Positions 1-8,224 of a stretch of DNA of 36,006 bases are shown here, piece after piece. The notes below the pieces were generated by a model. It ran no database searches. It saw only the letters and a program-made list of their open reading frames with translations, and was not told where the DNA came from. The first letter of the stretch is position 1. Every line of letters starts with the position of its first letter. Source of the DNA: Pseudomonas oryzihabitans NBRC 102199 (lineage in GTDB: Bacteria > Pseudomonadota > Gammaproteobacteria > Pseudomonadales > Pseudomonadaceae); the NCBI RefSeq assembly GCF_000730625.1, contig NZ_BBIT01000022.1:1-36006 (forward strand), read 5' to 3'. Position numbers and translations under genes: made by a program.

Positions 1-82
1 GTCTCTAGCTCGCGAGCCCTTGAACAGGCTCTCCGGCGTTCGTGCTAGAGTGGCCGCATTTTGCGGCAGGGGTAACGGTCTC

Positions 83-718
83 GTGTTCGAAATGGTCAAA
101 GCGGGCGGCTGGATGATGCTGCCGATCATTCTCAGTTCCATCCTGGCCACGGCCATCATCGCCGAGCGGCTGTGGACCCTCAGGCGCAGCCGGGTCGCAC
201 CGCCGACGCTGCTCGCTCAGGTCTGGCGCTGGATCCAGGACAAGCAGCTCAATGCCGAGCGGCTGCGCGAATTGCGCGCCGGATCGCCCCTGGGCGACAT
301 TCTCGCCGCGGGCCTGGCCAATTCCCGCCATGGCCGCGACATCATGAAGGAAGCCATCGAGGAAGCCGGTAGCCGCGTGGTGCACGACCTCGAGCGCTAC
401 CTCAACACCCTCGGCAGCATCGCCGCCCTGGCGCCCCTGATGGGTCTGCTGGGTACGGTGTTCGGCATGATCGACATCTTCAGCGCCTTCATGAACGACG
501 GCATGGCCAATGCGCCCATCCTCGCCGGTGGCATCTCCAAGGCCCTGGTCACCACCGCCACCGGCCTGCTGGTGGCGATTCCCGCGGTGTTCTTCCATCG
601 CTACCTGCTGCGCCGGGTCGATGAGCTGGTGGTGGGCATGGAGCAGGAAGCGGTCAAGCTGGTGGACATCCTTCACGGCGATCGCGAGGTGGACGTCCGC
701 GAAGGAGCCCCGGCGTGA
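83..718 (+). CDS. exbB: MotA/TolQ/ExbB-family proton channel protein
   Basis: This is an inner-membrane protein of the ExbB/TolQ family, which with an ExbD/TolR partner uses the proton motive force to energise an envelope process. The GTG at 83 is the preferred start: it opens on a short amphipathic segment followed by a first membrane helix (about residues 10-27, WMMLPIILSSILATAIIAE). An in-frame extension to base 20 has no family-like sequence. The conserved family core follows the cytoplasmic loop: an ALAPLMGLLGTVFGMI helix, then GGISKALVTTATGLLVAIPAVF. The length of about 211 residues is normal for the family. The stop overlaps the exbD start (GTGA), so the pair is translationally coupled. 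Position ahead of lpxK matches the pair sometimes labelled tolQ-type in Pseudomonas. The outer-membrane client cannot be told from sequence. Confidence 0.9.
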   Translation: MFEMVKAGGWMMLPIILSSILATAIIAERLWTLRRSRVAPPTLLAQVWRWIQDKQLNAERLRELRAGSPLGDILAAGLANSRHGRDIMKEAIEEAGSRVVHDLERYLNTLGSIAALAPLMGLLGTVFGMIDIFSAFMNDGMANAPILAGGISKALVTTATGLLVAIPAVFFHRYLLRRVDELVVGMEQEAVKLVDILHGDREVDVREGAPA

Positions 719-1155
719 AATTCCGTCGCCGCGCCGGGGGCGCCGCTCGCGAAGAGATCTATATCAACCTGGCGTCCTTCATCGACGTCATCTTCGTCCT
801 GCTGCTGTTCTTCGTGGTGACCGCCACCTTCAGCAAGCCCAGCCAGCTGAAGATCGAACTGCCCGAGGCCGATAGCGCCGCTGCGGCCGCCAATCAGGGC
901 AAGATCCTGGAAATCAGCATCACCGCCGAAGGCCAGATGGCGCTCAACGGCCAGACCCTGGCGCGCAACGACCTGACCGGCCTGACCACCGCGCTGCAGC
1001 GGGAATCCGGCGGCGACAACAGCCTGCCGCTGGTGATCACCGCCGATGGCCGCGCCACCCACCAGGCGGTGGTCATGGCCATGGACGCCGCCGGCAAGCT
1101 GGGTTTCAGCCAGTTGCGCATCACCACCCTCGAGGCCCAGGCGAAACGGCCGTGA
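715..1155 (+). CDS. exbD: ExbD/TolR-family biopolymer transport protein
   Basis: This is the partner of the upstream ExbB-like protein. It has a short basic cytoplasmic N-terminus, one membrane helix (about residues 20-38) and a periplasmic domain. The proton-carrying aspartate expected in this family is present as D24 in [13 protein letters not shown]. The periplasmic part ends in the usual pattern [24 protein letters not shown], which in the family binds a TonB/TolA-like partner or peptidoglycan. The GTG start lies inside the exbB stop, and its own stop overlaps the GTG of lpxK. No tonB or tolA homologue lies beside it here, so the energised partner must be encoded elsewhere or the pair acts alone. 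Confidence 0.9.
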   Translation: MKFRRRAGGAAREEIYINLASFIDVIFVLLLFFVVTATFSKPSQLKIELPEADSAAAAANQGKILEISITAEGQMALNGQTLARNDLTGLTTALQRESGGDNSLPLVITADGRATHQAVVMAMDAAGKLGFSQLRITTLEAQAKRP

Positions 1156-2159
1156 GCCTGGGCGAGCGCCTGGTCCGCGCCTGGTACCAGGGGCATCCGG
1201 CCCTGGGCCTGCTGGCGCCGCTTGAAGCCCTCTATCGCCGGGTCGCCCGGCGCAAGCGCCAGCGTTTCCTGGCGGGGCAGGGCAGCATCCATCGCGCGCC
1301 GGTACCGGTCATCGTGGTGGGCAATCTCACCGTGGGCGGTACCGGCAAGACGCCCATGATCCTCTGGCTGATCGGCCACCTGCGCGCCCGTGGGCTCAAG
1401 GTCGGGGTGGTCAGCCGCGGCTATGGCGCCACGCCGCCGAGTCTGCCCTGGCGGGTGCGGGCCAGCGACACCGCCGCCGTCGCCGGCGACGAGCCGCTGC
1501 TGATCGTGCAGCGCACCGGGGTGGCGCTGGTGACGGATCCCGACCGCGGTCGCGCCGTCGAACGCCTGCTCGCCGAAGAATCGCTCGACGTCATCCTCAG
1601 CGACGACGGCCTGCAGCACTATCGCCTGGCCCGCGACCTGGAGCTGGTGATGGTCGATGCGGCGCGCGGCTTCGGCAACGGTCGCTGCCTGCCGGCCGGC
1701 CCCCTGCGCGAACCCCTGGAGCGCCTGGCCGAGGTGGACGCCGTGATCCACAACGGCGCCGCGGTCGATCCGGCCGACGGCTTCGGCTTGACCCTGCAGC
1801 CCAGTGCCCTGGTCAATCTGCGCAGCGGCGAGACGCGACCGCTGGATTTCTTTCCGCCGGGGCAGCGCCTGCACGCCCTGGCCGGCATCGGCAACCCCGG
1901 GCGTTTCTTCGCCACCCTCGAAGGACTACACTGGCAGCCGTTGCCCCATGCCTTCGCCGATCACGCCACCTACAGCGCCGCGGACCTGACCTTCACCCCC
2001 GCGCTGCCGCTGGTGATGACCGAGAAGGACGCGGTCAAGTGCCGGTCCTTCGCCGCCGCCGACTGGTGGTACCTGGCGGTGGACGCCCAGCCCTCGGCCG
2101 CCTTCGTCGCCTGGCTGGACGGGCGTCTCGACCGACTCCTGCCCGAACACTCTCACTGA
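1152..2159 (+). CDS. lpxK: Tetraacyldisaccharide 4'-kinase
   Basis: LpxK phosphorylates the 4'-position of the tetraacyldisaccharide 1-phosphate to make lipid IVA, the sixth step of lipid A synthesis, at the cytoplasmic face of the inner membrane. The N-terminal hydrophobic, basic segment is followed by a P-loop in [14 protein letters not shown] (about residues 55-68) and by SRGYG near residue 90. [12 protein letters not shown] (about residues 152-163) is the family signature, and MTEKDAVKC sits near the C-terminus. At 335 residues the length is normal. The GTG start overlaps the exbD stop. Adjacency to kdsB places lipid A and Kdo synthesis in one transcription unit, as in other Pseudomonas. 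Confidence 0.95.
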   Translation: MSLGERLVRAWYQGHPALGLLAPLEALYRRVARRKRQRFLAGQGSIHRAPVPVIVVGNLTVGGTGKTPMILWLIGHLRARGLKVGVVSRGYGATPPSLPWRVRASDTAAVAGDEPLLIVQRTGVALVTDPDRGRAVERLLAEESLDVILSDDGLQHYRLARDLELVMVDAARGFGNGRCLPAGPLREPLERLAEVDAVIHNGAAVDPADGFGLTLQPSALVNLRSGETRPLDFFPPGQRLHALAGIGNPGRFFATLEGLHWQPLPHAFADHATYSAADLTFTPALPLVMTEKDAVKCRSFAAADWWYLAVDAQPSAAFVAWLDGRLDRLLPEHSH

Positions 2160-2173
2160 CGGAACCTCTGCCC

Positions 2174-2359
2174 ATGGATCTCAAGCTGCTGGACATCCTT
2201 GCCTGCCCCCTGACCAAGAGCCCGCTGATCTTGAGCGACGACAAGACCGAGCTCATCAGCAAGGCCGCCGGCCTGGCCTTCCCGATTCGCGACGGCATCC
2301 CGGTGATGCTGGAAAGCGAGGCGCGCATCATCACCACGGACGAGCGTCTGGATAAATGA
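2174..2359 (+). CDS. Trm112-like small protein (UPF0434/YcaR family)
   Basis: This 61-residue protein belongs to the YcaR/UPF0434 family related to Trm112 zinc-ribbon-like methyltransferase partners. The start [18 protein letters not shown] and the central [11 protein letters not shown] motif are diagnostic. The single CP knuckle lacks the other zinc cysteines of eukaryotic Trm112, as is usual for this bacterial branch. The ATG at 2174 lies 14 bases after lpxK, and the stop overlaps the kdsB start (ATGA). The exact role in bacteria is not settled. Conserved linkage to lpxK and kdsB suggests an envelope connection, but this is association only. Confidence 0.9.
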   Translation: MDLKLLDILACPLTKSPLILSDDKTELISKAAGLAFPIRDGIPVMLESEARIITTDERLDK

Positions 2360-3120
2360 GCGCCGCCTTCACCGTCGTCATTCCGTCGCGAATGGCCAGC
2401 ACCCGGCTGCCCAACAAGCCGCTGCTCGACATCGCCGGCAAGCCGATGATCCAGCACGTCTGGGAGCAGGCCCGCCGCAGCGGCGCCGAGCAGGTGGTGG
2501 TGGCGACCGACCACGACGACATCCTGCGTGCCTGCGAAGGCTTTGGCGCCAGGGTCCTGCTGACCCGCGCCGACCATGCCTCGGGCACCGATCGCCTGGC
2601 CGAGGTGGCCGAGCTGCTCGGCCTGGCCAGCGACGCCCTGGTGGTCAACGTCCAGGGCGACGAGCCGCTGATTCCGCCGGCGGTGATCGACCAGGTGGCG
2701 GCCAACCTCGCCGCCCATCCCGAAGCCGGGGTAGCCACCCTGGCTGAGCCGATCAGTGACGTCGATAGCCTGTTCAATCCCAATGTGGTCAAGGTGAGCA
2801 CCGACGTGAACGGCCTGGCACTGACCTTCAGCCGGGCACCGCTGCCCTGGGCGCGCAACGCCTTCGCCAGCGATCGCGCGCAGCTGCCCCAGGGCTTTCC
2901 CTATCGTCGCCACATCGGCATCTACGCCTACCGCGCCGGCTTCCTTGCCGATTTCGTCAGCTGGGGCCCCTGCGCCCTGGAAGAGACCGAAGCCCTGGAG
3001 CAATTGCGCGCTCTCTGGCACGGCGTGCGCATCCATGTCGCCGATGCCCTGGAAGCGCCCCAGGCCGGCGTGGATACCCTGGAAGATCTCGAACGCGTCC
3101 GTCGCCTGCTGGGAGCCTAG
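2356..3120 (+). CDS. kdsB: 3-deoxy-manno-octulosonate cytidylyltransferase
   Basis: KdsB activates Kdo with CTP to give CMP-Kdo, the donor for Kdo transfer to lipid IVA. The N-terminal nucleotide-binding motif [15 protein letters not shown] (residues 9-23) and the [12 protein letters not shown] motif (about residues 97-108) that binds metal and CTP are both intact. The segment [14 protein letters not shown] is also typical. Length is 254 residues, normal for the family. The ATG overlaps the stop of the preceding Trm112-like gene, and the phosphatase gene starts immediately after the stop with no gap. Confidence 0.95.
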   Translation: MSAAFTVVIPSRMASTRLPNKPLLDIAGKPMIQHVWEQARRSGAEQVVVATDHDDILRACEGFGARVLLTRADHASGTDRLAEVAELLGLASDALVVNVQGDEPLIPPAVIDQVAANLAAHPEAGVATLAEPISDVDSLFNPNVVKVSTDVNGLALTFSRAPLPWARNAFASDRAQLPQGFPYRRHIGIYAYRAGFLADFVSWGPCALEETEALEQLRALWHGVRIHVADALEAPQAGVDTLEDLERVRRLLGA

Positions 3121-3594
3121 ATGACCCTGCGCATCCTGTTCGTCTGCATGGGCAACATCTGCCGCTCGCCCACCGCCGAAGGCATCCTCAGGGCCAAGCT
3201 GGACGCCGCCGGCCTTGCCGAGGCTGTGGACCTGGACTCGGCCGGCACCGGCGACTGGCATGTCGGCAAGGCACCGGATTCCCGGGCCATCCAGGCCGCG
3301 GCCGGTCGCGGCTATGACATCGCCGACCTGCGCGCGCGCCAGGTCGCTGAGGACGATTTCCAGCGCTTCGACCTGATCCTGGCCATGGACCAGGACAACC
3401 TCGCCTGGCTGGAACAGTTGCGTCCGGACGAGGGCGCCGTGCCCGAGCTCTTCCTGGCGCGCCAGGGCCTGGCGGTGGACGAGGTGCCCGATCCCTATTA
3501 CGGCGGTACAGCTGGCTTCGAGCGGGTCCTCGACCTGCTGGAAAGCGCCTGCGATGGCCTGGTCGCCGAGGTGGCTGCCCGTCATGGTCGCTGA
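3121..3594 (+). CDS. Low-molecular-weight protein-tyrosine phosphatase
   Basis: This is a cytosolic LMW-PTP. The P-loop CMGNICRS (Cys9 to Arg15, the C-x5-R signature) holds the nucleophile and phosphate-binding arginine. The general acid aspartate is in VPDPYYGG near residue 123. At 157 residues it has the typical length. It abuts kdsB and overlaps the murB start by 11 bases. Related enzymes act on tyrosine kinases of capsule and exopolysaccharide export, but no such kinase gene is present in this window, so the substrate is unknown. A role as an arsenate reductase is a less likely alternative given the envelope operon. Confidence 0.92.
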   Translation: MTLRILFVCMGNICRSPTAEGILRAKLDAAGLAEAVDLDSAGTGDWHVGKAPDSRAIQAAAGRGYDIADLRARQVAEDDFQRFDLILAMDQDNLAWLEQLRPDEGAVPELFLARQGLAVDEVPDPYYGGTAGFERVLDLLESACDGLVAEVAARHGR

Positions 3595-4606
3595 GCTGCA
3601 ACAGCTGGTTCCGCTGCAGGGCCTCAATACCTTCGGTCTGGTGGCAGAAGCCGATCGCTATCTGGAAGCCGCCAGTGACGCCGAGGTCCGCGCGGCCCTG
3701 GCGCTGGCCCGACAGCTGGGCGTGCCCCTGCGGGTGCTGGGCGGTGGCAGCAACCTGGTCCTGCCCGAACGGGTCGAGGGCCTGGTGCTGCGGCTGACCT
3801 CGCGCGGTATCCGTCTGCTGGCGGAGGAGGGCGATGCCCTGCTGGTGGAAGCCGAAGCCGGCGAGCCCTGGCACCCCTTCGTCATGGCCACCCTGGCCAA
3901 CGGCTGGTACGGCCTGGAAAATCTCAGCCTGATCCCGGGCACCGTGGGCGCCTCGCCGATCCAGAACATCGGCGCCTATGGCGTCGAATTGAAGGACAGA
4001 TGTGCGGGCGTCACGGCGCTCGATCGCCACAGCGGCGAACTCCATGACCTCAGTCCGGCCGATTGCGCCTTCGCCTACCGCGAGAGTCGCTTCAAGGCCG
4101 AGGCCGGACGCTGGATCGTGCTGCGGGTGCGCTTCCATCTCAGTCGGCGCCCGCAGCTGGTGCTGGACTACGGTCCGGTGCGCCAGGCCCTGACCGAGGC
4201 GGGCGTCACGCAGCCGACCCCCGAGGCCGTCAGCGCGGCCATCTGCAGCATCCGCCAGAGCAAACTGCCCGACCCGGCGGTGCTGGGCAATGCCGGCAGC
4301 TTCTTCAAGAATCCGGTGGTGACCGCTGCCGAAGCCGCCGCGCTGCAGGGCCGCTATCCAGGTCTGCCGACCTATCCGCAGGCCGATGGCAGCGTCAAGC
4401 TGGCCGCCGGCTGGCTGATCGACCAGGCCGGCTGGCGCGGTCATCGCGATGGCGCCGTGGGGGTGCATGCCGCCCAGGCGCTGGTGCTGGTCAACTTCGG
4501 CGGCGCCCGCAGTCGCGACGTCCTGGCCCTGGCCGAGCGCATCCGCGCCTCGGTGCGCGAGCGCTTCGGCGTGACGCTGGAGATGGAGCCGGGAAGCCTG
4601 ACGTGA
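3584..4606 (+). CDS. murB: UDP-N-acetylenolpyruvoylglucosamine reductase
   Basis: MurB is the FAD-dependent enzyme that reduces the enolpyruvyl group to give UDP-MurNAc, the second step of peptidoglycan precursor synthesis. FAD-binding motifs are visible (VLGGGSNLVL about residues 51-60, IPGTVGASPIQNIGAYG about residues 117-133), as is the catalytic-serine segment GNAGSFFKNP. The ATG at 3584 lies inside the phosphatase gene and gives the expected N-terminus ending in NTFGL. Length is 340 residues, a type I enzyme. Its stop overlaps the GTG start of petA. In P. aeruginosa, as I remember it, the next gene is rne; here a respiratory operon follows. Confidence 0.95.
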   Translation: MVAELQQLVPLQGLNTFGLVAEADRYLEAASDAEVRAALALARQLGVPLRVLGGGSNLVLPERVEGLVLRLTSRGIRLLAEEGDALLVEAEAGEPWHPFVMATLANGWYGLENLSLIPGTVGASPIQNIGAYGVELKDRCAGVTALDRHSGELHDLSPADCAFAYRESRFKAEAGRWIVLRVRFHLSRRPQLVLDYGPVRQALTEAGVTQPTPEAVSAAICSIRQSKLPDPAVLGNAGSFFKNPVVTAAEAAALQGRYPGLPTYPQADGSVKLAAGWLIDQAGWRGHRDGAVGVHAAQALVLVNFGGARSRDVLALAERIRASVRERFGVTLEMEPGSLT

Positions 4607-5178
4607 CCGACGACGCCCCCGATGCCCAACGCCGCCGCCTGTTGATCGCCACCACCTCCGCCGTCGGCGGCCTGGGGCTGGTGGCGGGTAGCGTGCCCTT
4701 CGTCTGCGCCCTGCGGCCCAGTCGTTCGGCGGAGGTGGCGGCGGCGCCGGTCGAGGTGGATCTCAAAACGCTGCGCGAAGGCGAGCAACTCACGGTGCAG
4801 TGGCGCGGCCAGCCGGTCTGCGTGCTGCGCCGCAGCGCGGCCGACCAGGCCCGGCTGTTGGCCGACCAGGCCGGCCTCGCCGACCCGGATTCCCGGGAAT
4901 CCAGCCAGCCACCCTATGTGGATCCACGGCTGAGATCACGGCGGCCGGACATCTTCGTGGTCACCGCTATCTGCACCCACCTCGGCTGCATTCCGTCCCT
5001 GGACACGGCGGCCGCGACGAACAAGGGCTATCTCTGTCCCTGCCATGGCTCCCATTTCGATCTCGCTGGGCGGGTCTATCGCGACCAGCCGGCACCCCTG
5101 AATCTGGCCGTGCCTCCCTATCACTTCAAAGGCGAGAGCCTGCTGGTGATCGGCAGCGACGGGGAGGGCGCGGCATGA
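4603..5178 (+). CDS. petA: Cytochrome bc1 Rieske iron-sulfur subunit
   Basis: This is the [2Fe-2S] subunit that takes the first electron from quinol at the Qo site of complex III. A twin-arginine-like N-terminus (R10-R11-R12 followed by LLIATT) leads into a single membrane anchor (about residues 15-35). The cluster ligands are C124 and H126 (CTHLGC) and C145 and H148 (CPCHGS), with C129 and C147 as the disulfide pair; GRVYRDQPAPLNL follows. Length is 191 residues, near the Pseudomonas norm. The GTG start overlaps the murB stop and the stop overlaps petB, so all three subunits can be translated in series behind murB. Confidence 0.95.
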   Translation: MTDDAPDAQRRRLLIATTSAVGGLGLVAGSVPFVCALRPSRSAEVAAAPVEVDLKTLREGEQLTVQWRGQPVCVLRRSAADQARLLADQAGLADPDSRESSQPPYVDPRLRSRRPDIFVVTAICTHLGCIPSLDTAAATNKGYLCPCHGSHFDLAGRVYRDQPAPLNLAVPPYHFKGESLLVIGSDGEGAA

Positions 5179-6368
5179 GGGACAGGGAGCCCGGCTGGCT
5201 GGAGCGACGGCTGCCGATCGGCGCCTTCTGGCGCCGGCACCTCGGCGACTACCGGGTGCCGCGCAATCTCAACGTCTTCTATCTGTTCGGCTCGCTGCTG
5301 CTCTTCATCCTGGCGCTGCAGGTGCTGACCGGACTCTGGCTGCTGTTCGGCTATGAGCCCACCGTGAAGGGTGCCTTCGCCTCGGTCCAGCTGTTCATGC
5401 GCGAGGTGCCCTTCGGCTGGCTGATCCGCTATCTGCACGCGGTGGGCGCCTCGGCGCTGTTCGTCTGCCTCTATCTGCACATGCTGCGCGGCCTGCTCTA
5501 TGGCTCCTATCGCGCGCCACGGGAGCTGGTCTGGAGCTTCGGCGTGCTGCTCTATCTGCTGCTGCTGGCCCAGGCTTTCTTCGGCTATCTGCTGCCCTGG
5601 GGACAACTTTCCTACTGGGGCGCCCAGGTGTCCCTCAGTGCCGTCGAGGCCGTACCCCTGATCGGCCCGACCCTGGCCGACCTGCTGCGCGGCGGGATAG
5701 TGCTGTCCGATGCCAGCCTGCGCCGCTTCCAGGCCCTGCACGTGGTCGGGCTGCCACTGCTGATCCTTGCGCTGGTGAGCCTGCACGTCGTCGCCCTGCG
5801 CCAGACCGGCTCGAACAATCCCGAGGGTGACGAGCGCGATGTCAGCGGTGCCGCCGGGGTGCCTTTCCATCCCTATCTGACGCTCAAGGACCTCTGCGGC
5901 CTGGCGGTCTTCCTGCTGGTGTTTCTCGCCGTGGTGCTGCTGGCGCCGGACCTGGGCGGTCTGGTGCTGGAGCCGGCCAACCAGCAGCCGGCCGATCCGC
6001 TGGTGACCCCCGCGCACATCGCGCCGCCCTGGTACCTGGCCCCCTTCTATGCGCTGCTGCGCGCGGTGCCGAGCAAGGCCGGCGGTCTCGGCCTGGCGGC
6101 TCTGGCCATCGCCCTGCTGTTCGTCTTGCCCTGGCTGGATCGCAGTCCGGTCCGCTCGGTCCGCCGCAAGGCCTGGCCGGCGCGACTGGGGCTGTACCTG
6201 GCCTGCCTGGCCTTTGTCGCCCTGGGCGTGCTGGGCGTGGTCGCCCTGACCGATGGGCGCCTGCTGCTGGCGCGTCTGGCGGCGGGTGTCTATTTCATCG
6301 GCCTGCTGGGCATGCCCTGGTACAGCAGTCTGGGTCGTCCGCGTACGCCAGCGGAGTCCCGGTCATGA
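5175..6368 (+). CDS. petB: Cytochrome b of the bc1 complex
   Basis: This is the membrane core of complex III, carrying two b hemes and the quinone sites. The heme ligand pairs are H88/H102 (14 apart) and H189/H204 (15 apart), as expected. FGYLLPWGQLSYWGA matches the family. The Qo-site tetrapeptide is P284-P285-W286-Y287 rather than the PVWY that I know from gammaproteobacteria or the PEWY of mitochondria. The second position, which in PEWY enzymes is the proton-handling glutamate, is therefore proline. Downstream hydrophobic segments supply the C-terminal helices. The 397 residues are close to the usual bacterial length. It overlaps petA and petC by four bases each. Confidence 0.95.
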   Translation: MRDREPGWLERRLPIGAFWRRHLGDYRVPRNLNVFYLFGSLLLFILALQVLTGLWLLFGYEPTVKGAFASVQLFMREVPFGWLIRYLHAVGASALFVCLYLHMLRGLLYGSYRAPRELVWSFGVLLYLLLLAQAFFGYLLPWGQLSYWGAQVSLSAVEAVPLIGPTLADLLRGGIVLSDASLRRFQALHVVGLPLLILALVSLHVVALRQTGSNNPEGDERDVSGAAGVPFHPYLTLKDLCGLAVFLLVFLAVVLLAPDLGGLVLEPANQQPADPLVTPAHIAPPWYLAPFYALLRAVPSKAGGLGLAALAIALLFVLPWLDRSPVRSVRRKAWPARLGLYLACLAFVALGVLGVVALTDGRLLLARLAAGVYFIGLLGMPWYSSLGRPRTPAESRS

Positions 6369-7027
6369 GTCGCGTTCTGCTGCTGCTCCTGCTGCTGTGC
6401 AGTGGTCTGGCCATGGGCACCGAAGGCGATCCCCGGGCCGGTGCCATCAGCTTCGGCCGCTATTGCCTGGCCTGCCATGGCCAGGAGTACCAGCGCTTCG
6501 ACCGGGTCGCCGCCGATCTTCACCTCGACCTCGCCAGCTGGGCGCCCGGGCGCACCCCCAGCGCGCCCATGCTCGGGCTGCTCAAGCCCGAGGACGCCCG
6601 GCGTGCCTTTGGCAGCGTGCCGCCGGATCTCACCCTGATCGCCGCGGTGCGCGGCGAGGCCTGGCTGCGCGCCTTTCTGCAGGAATTCTATGTGGCGCCC
6701 GGGCGGCCGCTCGGGGTCGACAACCTCAGGGCACCCGGCACGCGCATGCCCGACGTCCTGGCCGCCCTGCGCGGCCGCCAGGTGCGCGACTGCAGCGCGG
6801 GACGTTGCGTGCTGCGCCTGGAACCCGGCAGCGGCGCCCAGACGCCCGAGCAGTTCGCGCGCACCGTCGACGATCTGGTCGCCTACCTCGCTTATTCCGC
6901 CGCGCCCGAGCGCAGCCTGGCCTGGCGCCTCGCGCCCTGGGTGCTGGGCTATCTGCTGCTGTTCGCCGTCCTGGCCTTCTGGCTCAAGCGCGAATTCTGG
7001 CGGCGATTGCCCGACAGTGAGCGATGA
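6365..7027 (+). CDS. petC: Cytochrome c1, short form
   Basis: This membrane-anchored c-type cytochrome accepts electrons from the Rieske protein. It starts with a leucine-rich signal peptide (residues 1-18). The heme attachment motif is C34-L-A-C37-H38, and the likely sixth ligand is M128 in GTRMPDVL. PPDLTLIAAVRG and FYVAPGRPLGVDN match cytochrome c1. A C-terminal helix (about residues 176-196) anchors it. At 220 residues it is roughly 40 shorter than the c1 I remember for P. aeruginosa; the missing part seems to lie mostly in the loops between heme motif and PEDA segment and around the N-terminus. Its electron acceptor is not encoded nearby. Confidence 0.92.
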   Translation: MSRVLLLLLLLCSGLAMGTEGDPRAGAISFGRYCLACHGQEYQRFDRVAADLHLDLASWAPGRTPSAPMLGLLKPEDARRAFGSVPPDLTLIAAVRGEAWLRAFLQEFYVAPGRPLGVDNLRAPGTRMPDVLAALRGRQVRDCSAGRCVLRLEPGSGAQTPEQFARTVDDLVAYLAYSAAPERSLAWRLAPWVLGYLLLFAVLAFWLKREFWRRLPDSER

Positions 7028-7054
7028 GACTAGGTGGCGGGCGGCAAGGTGCGA

Positions 7055-7095
7055 GATAATCCCTTCTTTGCAGCTTCGCCCCCAACGGGGGAGGG
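7055..7095 (+). promoter_or_regulatory. Possible sspA promoter -10 box and leader hairpin at the ribosome binding site
   Basis: The 72-base gap before sspA contains GATAAT at 7055-7060, a good -10 sequence but without a convincing -35. Downstream, five C (7079-7083) and five G (7087-7091) can pair across a 3-base loop. The 3' arm runs into the purine-rich ribosome binding site (about 7090-7095) four bases before the ATG at 7100. This could give sspA separate transcription from petABC and a partly masked ribosome binding site. Both readings are inference from short motifs. Confidence 0.35.
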
Positions 7096-7099
7096 ACCC

Positions 7100-7714
7100 A
7101 TGGGCGCCATAACCCGCCTGACCTGTTTCCATGATCCCGAGGATCACTACAGCCACCGGATCCGTCTGATCCTGGCGGAAAAGAACGTCGAGTGCGAGCT
7201 GATCGCCGTACGCCGGGGCGAGTGTCCACGGCAGCTGGCCGAGCACAATCCCTATGGCACCGTGCCGACGCTGATGGATCGCGACTTGGTGCTCTATGGC
7301 ACCGAGGTACTCATGGAGTACCTCGAGGAACGCTATCCGCATCCGCCGCTGCTCCCCGCCTATCCGGTCACCCGTGGCCAGTCGCGACTGCTGATGCACC
7401 GCATCGGCCGTGACTGGTGCAGCCTGGTGGACGCCATCCTGCAGGCCGCGCCGGGCGCCGACCTCGCCACTGCACGCAAGGAATTGCGGGAGAGCCTGAC
7501 CGGCGTGGCGCCGATCTTCGCGGAAAAACCCTTTTTCCTGAGCGACGACTTTTCCCTGGTGGACTGTTGCCTGCTCCCCCTCCTGTGGCGCCTGCCGCGC
7601 CTGGGCGTCGAATTGCCCCGGGCCGCCAAGCCGCTGCAGGACTACATGGATCGCATGTTCGCGCGCGACAGTTTCCGATCCAGTCTTTCGGTCACCGAGC
7701 GTGAGATGCGCTAG
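7100..7714 (+). CDS. sspA: Stringent starvation protein A
   Basis: SspA has a glutathione-S-transferase fold but binds RNA polymerase rather than acting as a transferase, and it affects stationary-phase, acid-stress and virulence transcription. The thioredoxin-like N-terminal half (residues 1-80) includes [37 protein letters not shown], where NP-x-VPTL and the PHPPLLP surface patch are typical. An all-helical C-terminal half follows. The ATG at 7100 is chosen because it follows a clear GGAGGG site and matches the family N-terminus; an upstream in-frame extension to 7034 is not family-like. Length is 204 residues. sspB follows after 11 bases. Confidence 0.93.
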   Translation: MGAITRLTCFHDPEDHYSHRIRLILAEKNVECELIAVRRGECPRQLAEHNPYGTVPTLMDRDLVLYGTEVLMEYLEERYPHPPLLPAYPVTRGQSRLLMHRIGRDWCSLVDAILQAAPGADLATARKELRESLTGVAPIFAEKPFFLSDDFSLVDCCLLPLLWRLPRLGVELPRAAKPLQDYMDRMFARDSFRSSLSVTEREMR

Positions 7715-7725
7715 AGGAGAACCCC

Positions 7726-8130
7726 ATGAATTCCAGTCGCCCCTACCTGGTCCGCGCGCTCTACGAGTGGATCGTGGACAACGACTGCACGCCCCATCTG
7801 CTGGTCAATGCCGACTACGCCGAGGTGCGCGTGCCGCCGGGCTATGCCAACGACGGCCAGATCGTGCTGAACGCCTCGCCCAGTGCCGTGCGCGACCTGC
7901 ACATGGACAACGAGGCGGTGAGCTTCAATGGCCGCTTCGGCGGCGTGGCCTACAACCTCTACGTCCCGATCGGCGCCATCCTGGCCATCTACGCCCGGGA
8001 GAACGGCCAGGGCATGGTCTTCGACAGCGAGCCCAGCCCGCCGGATGACCAGGGTCCGGACACTGGCGGCAGCAAGCCCGAGGCGCCCAAGCCGGCACCG
8101 GCGCGGCCGAGTCTGAAAGTGGTCAAGTGA
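7726..8130 (+). CDS. sspB: ClpXP protease specificity-enhancing factor SspB
   Basis: SspB is the adaptor that delivers ssrA-tagged proteins to ClpXP. The N-terminal substrate-binding domain begins SSRPYLVRALYEWIVDNDCTPHLLVNA and contains FGGVAYNLYVPIGAILAIYARENGQGM. A flexible acidic, proline-rich linker ends in the basic, hydrophobic tail RPSLKVVK, the ClpX-docking peptide. Length is 134 residues. GAGGAG precedes the ATG. It is the last gene of the run that starts at exbB; a terminator lies just downstream. Confidence 0.95.
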   Translation: MNSSRPYLVRALYEWIVDNDCTPHLLVNADYAEVRVPPGYANDGQIVLNASPSAVRDLHMDNEAVSFNGRFGGVAYNLYVPIGAILAIYARENGQGMVFDSEPSPPDDQGPDTGGSKPEAPKPAPARPSLKVVK

Positions 8131-8171
8131 TCCCCGCCGGCCTGCTGCGAAGTCTCTTTGCGGCACGCAAG

Positions 8172-8208
8172 AAAAAGCCCCTGTCGGCATGGCCGGCAGG
8201 GGCTTTTT
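8172..8208. terminator. Bidirectional intrinsic terminator between sspB and suhB
   Basis: A 16-base-pair stem (8172-8187 with 8193-8208, one G-T wobble) closes a 5-base loop. Its arms begin with AAAAA and end with TTTTT, so a U-run is produced on either strand. It lies between the convergent ends of sspB (8130) and suhB (8225) and can stop both transcripts. Confidence 0.9.
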
Positions 8209-8224
8209 CGTAAGCCAGGCGGAC

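Noticed and set aside
20-82. Upstream extension of the exbB frame and a possible promoter (TTGAAC at 20-25)
   Set aside because: The extension is not family-like. TTGAAC has no acceptable -10 at 16-18 bases; TAGAGT at 46-51 is 20 bases away. Too weak to list.
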